From the NCBI RefSeq assembly GCF_000686585.1, contig NZ_KK365990.1, positions 1 to 64,000 of the forward strand: 64,000 nucleotides of DNA, written 5' to 3'. Shown here in pieces: positions 32,433-42,721 of the stretch. The number at the start of each line of letters is the position of its first letter. Position 1 is the stretch's first letter. The notes beneath the pieces were generated by a model. That model was not told the origin of the DNA. It made no database searches and saw nothing but the letters and a program-made list of their open reading frames with translations. The position numbers and the translations under genes were made by a program. Source of the stretch: Mycoplasmopsis lipofaciens ATCC 35015 (GTDB lineage: Bacteria > Bacillota_I > Bacilli_A > Mycoplasmatales > Metamycoplasmataceae).

Positions 32433-34988
32433 ATGAAATTATTAAATATTAAATCAACAGAAATGCGTATTGCAGAAAAAACACTAAAAAAAATAAATCA
32501 ATATGAAGAACTTATTTCTAAATTAACTAATGAGGAATTGCAAAATAAAACTAATCAATTTAAAAGTAGAATTCGCGAAGGAGAAAGTTTAGATAAAATT
32601 CGTCCTGAAGCATTTGCGGTTTGTCGTGAAGCAACAAAAAGAGTTTTAGGTAAAAGACCTTATGATGTTCAAATGCTTGGTGGTGTTCTATTAGATTTAA
32701 GTTCCGTAGCAGAAATGAAAACTGGTGAGGGTAAAACTATTACTTCGATCGCTCCAGTTTATTTAAACGCTTTAATGGGTAAGGGTGCAATTGTTTCAAC
32801 AGTTAATGAATACTTATCAGAGCGTGATGCAATTGAAATGGGAGAAGTTTTTAATTTTTTAGGCCTAACAGTTGGTATTAATAAAGCGCAAATGGATCCA
32901 TCATTAAAAAGACAAGCATATGCTTGCGATATTACTTATTCTGTGCATTCTGAATTAGGTTTTGATTATTTACGTGACAATATGGCAGATAGCATTGAAG
33001 AAAAGGTTCAAAGAGGCTTGTATTTTTGCTTAATTGATGAAGCTGACTCTATTTTAATTGACGAAGCTAAAACACCATTAATTATTTCGGGTGGTGAGGG
33101 CGAAGATGCCCAAACATATTTTGTTGCTGATCAATTTGTTAGAACGCTAACTGAAGATGATTATGAAATAGATGAAGAATCTAAAGCTATTACATTAACT
33201 TATAATGGTGTTCAAAAAGCAAATAAATTTTTCAATTTTAGTAATTTATATGATATTGAAAATTCAGAAATAGTTCATAGAGTGCAAAATGCATTAAGAG
33301 CACATAAAATAATGAAAAATAATGTCGAATACATTGTAAGAGACGGAAAAATTGAATTAGTAGATGCTTTTACTGGTCGTATTATGGAAGGTAGAGCATA
33401 TAGTGAAGGTTTACAACAAGCTTTACAAGCAAAAGAAATGGTTGAAATTCAACCTGAAACTAAAACTTTGGCAACAATAACATATCAAAACTTCTTCCGT
33501 ATGTTTGATAAATTATGTGGAATGACAGGTACAGCAAAAACAGAAGAACAAGAATTTATTGACATTTACAATATGCGTGTAAATTTAGTTCCAACAAATA
33601 AACCAATCATTAGAGATGATCAACCAGATGCTATTTTTGCCAATTATGAAGCAAAATGAAAAGCGGTCACTAAAAAGGTTAAAGAATTATATGACAAAGG
33701 TCAACCAGTATTAATAGGAACTGCGCAAATTGAAGATTCTGAAATATTGCATGATTTTTTAATTCGTGCAGAAATACCACATACTGTTTTAAATGCTAAA
33801 CAAAATGCTTCAGAAGCAGAAATAATTTCACGAGCTGGCGAAGTTAAATCTGTTACTATTGCAACGAATATGGCAGGTCGGGGAACTGACATTAAACCAA
33901 CTAAAGAAGCACTTGAATTAGGCGGATTATTTGTCATTGGAACTGATAGAGCAGAAAGTCGTAGAATTGACAATCAATTAAGAGGTCGTTCTGGTCGTCA
34001 AGGTGATCCTGGGGTTTCAAAATTTTATGTGTCTTTAGACGATCAATTGATGCAGCGTTTTGCTAATTACGAGCAATTTAAAGAATCATATGCATCAGAA
34101 GGTGATAAAGAAATTACAAATAAAAATTTACGCTTTGCTTTTAAACATGCTCAAAAGAAGATTGAAGGTTTTAATTATGATAGTCGAAAAAGTGTCTTAC
34201 ACTATGATGATGTTATAAGACAACAACGTGACTTATTTTATGCTCAACGTGATTTAATTTTAGTAAATAAAGATATTGAATTTATTATTGAAAGAATGGC
34301 TAAAAATGTGGCTAATAGTATTTCAATAATGTCTAAATTTAAAAATCGTAATGGAACATTCAACTACGAAGAATTCGTTAGATATATAAATGAAGATTTT
34401 TTAGGTAAAGGCACTAGAAAAAGATTAACTTTAAAAGAAGTGAAAAAAGTACATGATACTGATATAAAAAGCTATTTAACTGACTTTTTTGTTCAAATTT
34501 ATAAAATTTGACGTTCTATTGCATTAAAATCAACAGATGAAGATTATGTTTTATGAATTGAAAAAAGTATTGTTTTAAAAACAATTGATTTATATTGACA
34601 AAATCATATTGATGCAATGGATAAATTACGTTCAAATATTAATTTAGTACAATATGCACAAAAAAATCCATATCAAGTTTATACAGATGAAGGTGGCAAA
34701 AAATTTGATGCAATGTTAAAAAATATAGCTTATGATATTGTTAAAGAAATATTCAATAATCGTTTAGGTGTTGAGTCTTTAATATCAAAAGAAATTAAAG
34801 GCGATCCTTTATTTCAACAATTGATTGATACGTTAGTTTTTGATAAAAGTATGTCAAATGATGAATGAGAAAGATATTTATTGGATATGTATTTAAATAT
34901 CAAAGACAAAATTGAACAAAATACTAAAGAATTAGAAGCTTTGGCAACTCAAGAATTAGAAGCTCTTACTAACAAAAATGAAAAATAG
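32433..34988 (+). CDS. secA: Preprotein translocase ATPase SecA
   Basis: An 851-residue motor of the Sec export pathway. Q motif and NBD1: RPYDVQMLGGVLL, Walker A AEMKTGEGKTIT near residue 100, Walker B LIDEADSILIDEAKTPLIISG, preprotein-binding domain, TGTAKTEEQEF, and NBD2 MAGRGTDIKPT with RIDNQLRGRSGRQGDPG. Helical scaffold and wing follow. No zinc-binding C terminus (ends LEALTNKNEK), as in other mycoplasmas. Many TGA=Trp codons. Works with SecG at 61219 and with Lgt on lipoprotein export. Confidence 0.97.
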
Positions 34989-34999
34989 TGTTATATTAT

Positions 35000-35065
35000 A
35001 TATGAGCCGACATTGAGGTTTATAACTTTAATGGCAAAATAGTCCTGTACAAGGGCTTTTTTTAT
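35000..35065 (+). ncRNA. Structured RNA / secA 3' end with terminator
   Basis: Two adjacent hairpins: GCC (35006) with GGC (35035) enclosing ATTGAGG / CTTTAAT, then AGTCCT / AGGGCT (35041-35057) followed by a run of seven T residues, a good intrinsic terminator. A TATATTATATAT stretch lies just upstream. The simplest reading is secA transcription termination; a short separate RNA is possible. I recognise no riboswitch class. Confidence 0.55.
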
Positions 35066-35112
35066 TTTTATTAAATTGATATCAATAACATTTTAGTAAA
35101 ATAGTATTTATT

Positions 35113-36255
35113 ATGATAAAAAACAATTCAAATAATTATAAAATGGACAAAACCACAGAAATTAAGAAAGCTAAAATTAAACAAAATTTATTGCATTTTA
35201 GTACTTTATATAGAGTAAAAACTATAAAATGGCAAATTTTATTAACAACAATTGTTGGCATACTTTTTGGTGTGACACAATTCTTTTTTATTCAAATTAC
35301 CGGTTTATACGAAATGGGTTTAGCTGCTATTTGTCAATCAATAGCACGTCTGACTAAACAAATATTAGATGATTATTCTTCTTTGCAATACATTTGAGTA
35401 TTTACTATTTATAATAGTATATTTTGATTGCTCAATCTTGTTGCAAACATACCTTTATTTATATTATCCTATAAAAAAGTTAGTAAACGCTTTGGTTTTT
35501 TAACTATTATATTTATGGTTGCGGTATCATTGTCTGGATTAATTGTAAGTAATATTCCTGGAGCAAATCATTTATATTTATTAGGACAATTGAATGAATT
35601 TTCATTAATAACTTGAAATAATGGGCAATTTAAAGATTTATCAATTTTTATATATGCATTAATTTGAGGTGCATTACAAGCTATATATACTGCGTTACTT
35701 TTAATAATTGATAGTTGTTCTGGTGGGTTTGATATGTTAAGTGTATATTGATCTCATAAGAAATTTAAAGATGTAGGCGGAGTCTTAGGAATGCTTCATT
35801 TTATTTCTTTATTAATTGCTAATTTCTTGGGTACATATATTCCATATGGAATGAGTAGTGGAAGTTATTCGTCAAGTAATTATTTTTCTCCAACATTTAT
35901 AGCAGGTCTGGTTATGGTTTTATTTAATGGTGTTTTATTGAATGTATTATTTCCAAAATATAAAACAGTTAAGGTTGAAATCTATTCATCAGAATCAAAA
36001 CAAATTGTTAATGAATTAAATCAATTAAAAGATCATAGATTTACTACAAGTATTAAAAAAGTTGAGGGTGGCTATAGTAAACAAATTCAAACTGTTCTAT
36101 TTACAATTTGTTTATTTATTGATGCAGCAAAGGTTTTAGAAATCGTTCGTAAAGTTGATGAAAAGGCTTTTGTGGCTATAATAGATATTAAAAAAGTTGA
36201 TAGTTACATTTTTATAGCTAAAAACAAAAACAAAAATATTTTTAGAAAGAAATAA
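35113..36255 (+). CDS. YitT family membrane protein (DUF161/DUF2179)
   Basis: A 380-residue protein with about six hydrophobic segments between residues 40 and 260 (FLLTTIVGILFGVTQF, FIYALIWGALQAIY, FIAGLVMVLFNGVLL) and a soluble C-terminal domain (YSSESKQIVNELN, then IQTVLFTICLFIDAAKVLEIVRKVDEKAFVAI) matching DUF2179. This is the YitT architecture; function is uncertain. ATG 35113 is taken; an internal ATG at 35143 is possible. Confidence 0.88.
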
Positions 36256-36270
36256 CAAAAATATTTAAAT

Positions 36271-36296
36271 AACATATTAATTTTGATATGTTTTTT
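36271..36296 (+). terminator. Terminator after YitT gene
   Basis: AACATAT / ATATGTT stem with an 8-nt loop and T-run. Confidence 0.7.
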
Positions 36297-36374
36297 GTCA
36301 AAACTTTGAATTTTTGTTTATAATTAATTTAATTATTTTACTTATTAACCTATAAAATAGTATGAAAGGAATAT

Positions 36375-36614
36375 ATGGCAGAAACTAAAAAAGAATCAAA
36401 AGTTTATCACGTTACTCCAAAAGGAATGGGATGACAAGTTAAAGGTGTTGGCAATTCAAGACCAACTAAAATTTGTGCAACACAAAAAGAAGCAATCGAA
36501 TTTGCAAATGAAATAGCAAAAAAACGCGAAGGTTCGGTAATTATTCATAAAACAACTGGTCGTGTAAGAGATAGTATTAATCATAAAACACGTAAACCAA
36601 AAGTTAAAAAATAA
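36375..36614 (+). CDS. DUF2188-like small protein
   Basis: A 79-residue basic protein: YHVTPKGMGWQVKGVGNSRPTKICATQKEAIEFANEIAKKREGSVIIHKTTGRVRDS. The pattern of a phosphate-binding-like WxVxxxGxxRAxxxFxTKxEAIxxAxxIAKxxxxxxxIHxxdGkIR matches DUF2188. Function unknown. AAAGGA ribosome site and one TGA=Trp. Confidence 0.85.
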
Positions 36615-36623
36615 AAATAAAAT

Positions 36624-38105
36624 ATGAAAAAGTATCTTAATATAAGTATTTGAATAATTGAAGCAATAATTGTAATTTCATTATTTGCTTTACTAATATA
36701 TTATTCATACCAATTTAACCCAATACTTTTCATATTTTTTGTTTATTTGATTTATGTTTTAAATACTATATCCGTTGTTATTATATTTAATCAAACTCGA
36801 CCCGAAAATTCTAAATTATCATGATTGCTTGTAATGATTGTTTTACCATTATTAGGTAACATACTTTATTTTACATTTGGAAGTAAATATAGAAGTAAAA
36901 GAGAAAAAAATATTGAAAAAACTAATAAATATGTTTTAAATAGATATGTTCCTCAAAATTGTATTATACAAGATGATAATTTGGTTAATATTAATAAAAT
37001 CAACAATATTCATACTTTAAGTGGAGATTATTTATTTTATGACAATGCAATTAAATATTATTTAAACTTATTTGATTCAATAAAAAAAGCATCAAATAAT
37101 ATAATGATTATTTCTTATATATTAAAGCCGGGCGAAATACTGGATACATTATGTAGCATTTTAATTCAAAAAGCACGAAATGGTGTAAAAATTAGATGAC
37201 TTATTGATGACTTTGGAAGAGGTTTGGTCAAACCAAAATATTTTAATAAATTAAAAAAACACAAAAATATTCAAATTGTATTTTTATCCAAAGTTGTTTA
37301 TCCTTTTATACATTCTGAAAATTTTTATCGTAATCATCAAAAGTTTTTTGTCATTGACAATAAAATTGTTTTTAGTGGCGGATGTAATATTAGTGATGAA
37401 TATGTTTCACTTTCTAAAAAATATGGTTACTGAGCAGATTTAAATTATAGATTATGTGGAAATTCCACAAATCAATATATTTTATTATTTTTGAAATATT
37501 GAGATCTTTGAGCTAAAGAAAGTTTAGCAGTAGAAAAATATTTAAATTTTGTAGATGAAAAAAAGAAAACAAATTCATGTTTAATTTATGATTCACCTAT
37601 TTATGATATTAGTAAATTAGAAACTAATTTTTTACAGCTTTTTTCTAATGCTAAAAAATCTATAAAAATTGTTACTCCTTATTTTTCTGTAACCACTTCT
37701 ATTATGAATTTACTTAGCGTTTTATTGCAAGCAGGAATTGATGTTGAGGTTTATTTTTCAGGATTATATGACAAAAAAATAATACATGAAGTTAGTTTAA
37801 ATGAATTACGTAAATTACAAAAAAATGGTTTAAAATTATACGAATTAAAAGACACATTTTTACATACCAAATGCGGTATTATAGATGATACTATTGCATA
37901 CATTGGAACAAGTAATATGGATATGAGATCTATGTATGCTCAATATGAGTTAATGGATATTATTTCCGGTGAAGGTGTAAAAGATATCATTAAAATAGTT
38001 GAGCAATATAAACAATATTCTGTATTGAACTCAAAGAATATGAACTTAAAATCATATAGTTTGTTAAAAAAAACAATGTTAGAGGCAATTAAACCATTAG
38101 CCTAA
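36624..38105 (+). CDS. cls: Cardiolipin synthase (phospholipase D family)
   Basis: A 493-residue membrane enzyme joining two phosphatidylglycerols to cardiolipin. Two N-terminal membrane helices (IIVISLFALLIYY; LLVMIVLPLLGNILYFTFG), then two PLD HKD motifs: HQKFFVIDNKIVFSGGCN near residue 236 and HTKCGIIDDTIAYIGTSNMDMRS near residue 413. Typical length. Trp are almost all TGA. Starts 9 bp after the DUF2188 gene. Confidence 0.94.
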
Positions 38106-38152
38106 TAGTATAATTAATCAGTTAAACAAAAAATATTAAATAAGGATCGAAT

Positions 38153-39508
38153 ATGAAATTTAAAAAAATTACTATGTTTTCTGTTGCATGTATTTCAACA
38201 CTATTACCAATTGTATCTTTATCATGTGAAAATAAAAAAGATACATCTAAAACAGTTGATTATATTAATTTGGAAATTAGAAAAAATGCAAACATTGACA
38301 ATTTAACTATTAACGATATTATTATTCCAAGTGATTTGAATATAGATATCCAATCATTAGTTATACAAAAAAAATTATCAAAAAATATTATTATCATCTC
38401 AGGGAATTTTAAAAATTCTAATAAAACTTTTATTAGTGAAACATTTGTAGATTTTTCAATTGATAATTCAGAAATTGAAAAATTGTTAAATGAAGCTAAT
38501 GAGGAAGTTATAAAACTTCAAAATACAGAATTAAAAAACATTCTTTTAGAAAGTTTAAAATCAATTAAACTATTGTTACAAATTAGAATTAATCAACAAA
38601 TAAAAGAAAATTTAAAATTTAGAATTAAAGAAATTATTAAGCAAATTAAAACAAGCAATGTAAATGACCCCGAAGAACCCCATAATCCAAGTAATCCAAG
38701 TGTTGTGAAGCCTACCAATAGTAATTTAGTATATGATAATTCGAATTATTATGCTGAATTAAATGGTTTAAGAGGCGAACAATTATTTATAAAATTATCA
38801 GAATTGCAAAGAAGATATAAAAATGGAATACAAGGCTACAATGATTTGTATCGTGTTTATAGAAGTGCTTTTGTTGATAAATATTTTGAAAAAGATAATA
38901 CATTACTAGATATTTATTCAGAAAATCCTAATGGCAAAGATCCCTATGTTTTTAGTTGGAATCAAAATAACGGTGGCTATCATGGTGAAGGAGATATGTA
39001 TAATCGTGAACATATAATTCCTCAATCATGATTTAATAGAGCACAACCTACAAGAAATGATGCTCATATGGTTTGACCTACTGATGGAAAAGTGAATGCA
39101 TTACGTAGTAATTATCCACATTATTATGTAACTCATCCAACACATACTTCACTAAATGGTACTAAGGTGGACGGTACATATGCAGAACCTATTGATGTAT
39201 TTAAAGGTGATATAGCTAGAGTTTACTTTTATTTTCAAATTACACACAAAAACGCACAATCAGGACACGCCTCTGAAGTTTTTAAATCAACATATCCATA
39301 TTTCAATGATAAGTTTTTAAAAACTTATTTAGATTGATCTAAAAATGATCCTATTGATCAATTTGATATTGATAGAAATAACGCAATAGCTAATGAATAT
39401 GGAGGATTAAGAAATCCATTTTCAGATTATCCTAATTTACCTTATTTAATATGAGGAAATACAAATGATACGTTTGTAAACCATGGTGTTGCAATAGGTA
39501 TAAATTAA
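38153..39508 (+). CDS. Lipoprotein nuclease, endonuclease I (EndA) family
   Basis: A 451-residue surface nuclease. A lipoprotein signal (KITMFSVACISTLLPIVSLSC) puts Cys25 at the outer face. A helical Lys/Glu-rich spacer to residue about 185 and a Pro-rich hinge (DPEEPHNPSNPSVVKPT) lead to the catalytic domain with DMYNREHIIPQSWF and DAHMVWPTDGKVNALRSNYP, the metal/His core of endonuclease I. Such nucleases digest host DNA (including extracellular traps) to supply nucleotides. The gene has a truncated relative at 41987-42196. GGATCG upstream serves as a weak ribosome site. Confidence 0.9.
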
Positions 39509-39580
39509 TTTAAAAAATAATGAGTTTTATTGCTCATTATTTTTTAATATAAAATCAATCTTTCATTGATTTTTAATTTC
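39416..39580. repeat. Direct repeat, copy 1
   Basis: The 3' 93 bp of the nuclease lipoprotein gene, its terminator and the last codons of the convergent putative restriction gene. Copy 2 is at 42104-42268, 2,688 bp downstream, in the same orientation, with about ten mismatches and no indels that I can see. Confidence 0.85.
39512..39546. terminator. Terminator between nuclease lipoprotein and putative restriction gene
   Basis: AAAAATAATGAG / CTCATTATTTTT, 12-bp stem with a 9-nt loop; symmetric, so it can serve both convergent genes. An identical copy occurs at 42200-42234. Confidence 0.8.
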
Positions 39581-40731
39581 TCATTACGCTTTTTCAAATA
39601 GTATTTACATTTTTCTAAATAATCAGGATTTATAGTTTTATATTTTTCAAAATAATATTTTTGATTATCTTCAATTTTTTTTAAATATCTAAGTTCTCCA
39701 TTATTTTCATCATAAGTTATAGCAATTTTATTAGTATCTAAACTTGTTGATCCATCAAAATAATAATGCAAAGCATTACTTAAATTCAAAAAATTATATT
39801 GATCCTTTACTTCTTTTTTAAATTTTTCAAATTTTTTTGAATTTTTTGAAAAATAGGCTTTTTTAGATTGATCTATTGCATCTTCTATAATTCATTTAAC
39901 AGCATAAATATGTGCATTTTCTTGAACCTCTTCATCTGGAAAAGGTTTATTTACTATTTTATTAACATTTCTGACATATTCTGCTCTCAATTGTTGGAGA
40001 ATTTTAGTAAATTCATATCTAATTTTTGTGTATTTTTTTAGATCGTTTTTATTACTTTTAATTTCCTTCATCAAATTCTTTTTTTCATTACTTCTCCCGT
40101 TTTTTTCTAAAAGATTTAGTGTTATGTATATGTCTGCATCAATGTTTTTTATATGATTTAAAAATTCGTTGGTATTTCCAAAATTTTTAGATTCAAATAA
40201 TTTATTTCTTTCAAAATATAGACTTGATTCAATATCTTTTGTCCCATCTAACAAATCCATTAACATAATTAAATTATTATATTTAATGTTCTTATTGCAA
40301 CATATTAATTCAGCTCTGTCTGGATTTGTCATAGTTCCTGCAGCATTATTACCTTTAAATAAATATATTAGACTTTTAAATGTTTTACCCATAAAATTAT
40401 TTTTTATAAAATGATTAAATATTTTAATTTGCATTTCATTCAATTGTATTAATTTATTTGATTTTACACATGGCCTTTTCTTTAATTCAATGTCTAGGCT
40501 TTCAAACAATTTTTGTCTTCATTTGAAACTTGAATTTTCTTCAATAAAATGAGATTTAGTGTTATAAAGATCAATATTTCCTTGTTTTAATATAAATTTC
40601 TTTGCATGAATAATAAGGTGATTGTCAATAGCAATTAAAAATTCACCTAAAATGTTTAGTTTATTATTATTTCTACCTGAAGAGACTGGAATTCTAAAAA
40701 AATGCAAATCATTTTCATTTATTTTATACAT
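39544..40731 (-). CDS. Putative restriction endonuclease, partner of the C5 methyltransferase
   Basis: A 395-residue protein read through several TGA=Trp codons (near 40516 and 39889). I do not recognise its family. Features: FFRIPVSSGRNNNKLNILGEFLIAID at the N terminus, LFKGNNAAGTMTNPDRAELICC in the middle, and a helical, Lys-rich C-terminal half. It starts 13 bp inside the methyltransferase gene, downstream in the same operon, with a GAGG site 7 nt before its ATG. This position makes a type II restriction enzyme likely, but I see no clear PD-(D/E)xK or HNH core. Its last codons overlap direct repeat copy 1. Confidence 0.6.
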
Positions 40732-41910
40732 TTCAATACCTCAATAAAAATATTCTCCAATACTTCAACAGATATTGAATTGCCGCATGTATATATCATT
40801 TTAGAATCAGTTATAATATTTTCATTTTTTACATTGAAATAATCTTTTTCTGTGAAACCCATATATTTATATGCTTCTTTGCTATTTATATTTTTTATAA
40901 TATTTTTATCAGGAAAATAAAACTTTAATCTACTATTTGCACCTGAAGCTGTTAATGTAGGGCCATATCCTTTTGGTAAATATAAATAAGATTCACTATT
41001 AAAATTAGAGTAATTATAAATATAAAATTTAGTAATATTATTTTTTGTTTTTATGCATTCACCTATTTTATAGGATAATAAATTATTTTTTAATATATCA
41101 TCTTTTTCAATTTTTATTATTTTGTCTAAATCATTTTTATGAACAATAGAGTTTGGAAATTTAAAAACTTTTTTTATACTTTTATTTAAAATAGAAATCA
41201 TAAAAACACGTTCTCTATTTTGTGCAGAACCATAATTGGAAGAATTTAAAACTTTGTATCATGAAATATAGCCTAATTTTTCAAGAGACTTTATTCAGGA
41301 ATTAAATTCATTAATAAATTTTTTTGTAGTTAATGCTTTAACATTCTCTAATAGCAAAACTTTTGGAAGATTATTAATATTATTGTTTAAAATTCTTTCG
41401 ATTTGATAAATTAAACCACTTCTAGATGTTTTAGTCATTCCTTTTTGTTTTCCTTGTTGACTTAAGTCTTGACAAGGAAATGAATATGTAAAAATGTCTA
41501 TATTTCTTGGCAGTTTATTAACTAAATTGACATCGGTAGATGTCTCTCTCTCTCTCTCTCTTCTTATAGACTTTATTAAAATATTTATTATCTACAAAAC
41601 TATATAAATATGGAAAAATTTGTCTCAACTTTTTTTCATTAATTTTGTAAAAATATGTTTTAGAAACTGCAGTTTTAGAATCAGAACTAAAATTATATGA
41701 ATGTAATATTTTTGCCATTTCATTTTTAGTCATTTGTTTTTCACTATTTAATTTACCATAATGTATTAATTGATAACTAATTATTGCATCAATATATCAT
41801 TCAATTGCACCAATAGATTTAATTTTTGTGCTTTTATTTTTTATGTTTTTTAATGCTTTGTATTGAGAACCAATTCCTGCAAAAGCTTCAAATAATCTAA
41901 TTGTTTTCAT
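40719..41910 (-). CDS. DNA cytosine-5 methyltransferase, frameshifted in a (GA)9 tract (phase OFF)
   Basis: Two frames of one gene. The 5' part (ATG 41910) encodes MKTIRLFEAFAGIGSQ (motif I, FxGxG) and GAIEWYIDAIISY, then reaches KKRERERD and stops at TAA 41518. The 3' part, in another frame, encodes IFTYSFPCQDLSQQG (motif IV, catalytic Cys), LLLENVKAL (motif VI, ENV) and SAQNRERVFMIS (motif VIII), ending at 40719. The frames would join if the tract had 10 or 7 GA units: the 1,192-bp gene then becomes a multiple of 3 and encodes about 397 residues. With 9 it gives a 130-residue truncated product. Confidence 0.9.
41543..41560 (-). repeat. (GA)9 dinucleotide tract inside methyltransferase gene
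   Basis: Nine TC units on the plus strand, hence nine GA units on the coding strand, located about 350 bp into the gene. Such tracts change length by slipped-strand mispairing. Codons over it read K-K-R-E-R-E-R, which is tolerable in a protein. Confidence 0.95.
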
Positions 41911-41916
41911 TGTTTA

Positions 41917-41922
41917 ATTCTA
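41917..41922 (-). promoter_or_regulatory. -10-like box of the methyltransferase gene
   Basis: TAGAAT on the minus strand, 6 nt before the ATG at 41910, with no Shine-Dalgarno. Fits a leaderless transcript. Confidence 0.45.
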
Positions 41923-41986
41923 TCGCAAAATACTAGCCATAAAAGTACTTTGATATATTTCATTAAATTTAATTTATTATATTGTT

Positions 41987-42196
41987 TTATTCCAAATGAT
42001 TTGAACACAGATATTTAAAAATTAGTTATACAAAAAATTGCCAAAAATATTATTATCATCTCAGGAAAATTTAAGAATTCTAATAAAACTTTTATTAGTG
42101 AAACCATTTTTAGATTATCCTAACTTACCTTATTTAATATGAAAAAATACAAACAATACGTTTGTAAACCATGGTGTTACAATAGGTATAAATTAA
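41987..42196 (+). pseudogene. Remnant of a second nuclease-lipoprotein gene
   Basis: About 117 bp match positions 38322-38442 of the intact gene (including TAGTTATAC, ATCATCTCAGG and AATTCTAATAAAAC blocks), then the sequence jumps at about 42104 to match 39416-39508, losing about 970 bp that includes the whole catalytic core. The matched end TAA is at 42194-42196. There is no start region. Substitutions are scattered, so the copy has aged. Confidence 0.85.
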
Positions 42197-42268
42197 TTTA
42201 AAAAATAATGAGTTTTATTGCTCATTATTTTTTAATATAAAATTAATCTTTCATTGATTTTGAATTTT
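42104..42268. repeat. Direct repeat, copy 2
   Basis: Matches 39416-39580. On the minus strand it also carries the last nine codons of the putative restriction gene (KINERLILY then TAA), right behind the stop of the HD-domain gene. Confidence 0.85.
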
Positions 42269-42278
42269 TTAATAATGC

Positions 42279-42698
42279 TTATATTTCTAATAAATAAGCA
42301 ATTCCTTTTAAATATTTTCTAACTCTTCTTTTTGCATCTTCGGTATCAAAACACTTCAATCTTGTTATATCTAAATTATGGTACATATCAATTAACTTAA
42401 CTTGTTTGGCAATTGGATTTGCTTTAACTCTATTTAAGTAGACAATATAATCTTCATTCTCTCTTTTTGTCATTGCATTAACTGCATCAGCAATTTTTTT
42501 GCCAAATTTTTCTTCAATTGTTTCCAATGTTATTTCAGTGTCTTCTACTACATCATGTAATAAAGCTACTATTTTACAATCTTTATCATTAAGTTTGCTT
42601 GCTACATATTTTGGGTGATTAATGTAGGGAATACCCGCTTTGTCAAATTGTCCTTTATGTGCTTTTTTCGCAAATTTATAAGCTTTTCATACACTCAT
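42279..42698 (-). CDS. HD-domain protein, SpoT-like small alarmone hydrolase type
   Basis: A 139-residue protein. KFAKKAHKGQFDKAGIPYINHPKYVA and VALLHDVVEDT supply the His and HD metal site of the RelA/SpoT hydrolase domain; then VKLIDMYHNLDITR matches the KxADrxxN-like block. Only the hydrolase part is present, with no synthetase domain, as in MESH1-type small alarmone hydrolases. The substrate (ppGpp or another nucleotide) is inferred. Its ATG follows an AAGGAG site just downstream of polC in the same direction. Confidence 0.8.
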
Positions 42699-42721
42699 GT
42701 TTTTTCTCCTTTTATTTCATA

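Noticed and set aside
32433-34988. Apparent nonsense mutations in secA and many other genes
   Set aside because: Each interruption is TGA at a position where Trp fits, and the frame continues to a TAA or TAG. It is the mycoplasma code, not decay.
39544-40731. Three separate small genes
   Set aside because: All three pieces are in one frame, separated only by TGA codons that encode Trp in this genome.
41518-41733. Separate small gene on the minus strand ending in the GA tract
   Set aside because: It is only the 5' part of the methyltransferase after a TGA-encoded Trp, cut by the frameshift; the motif order across both frames proves one gene.
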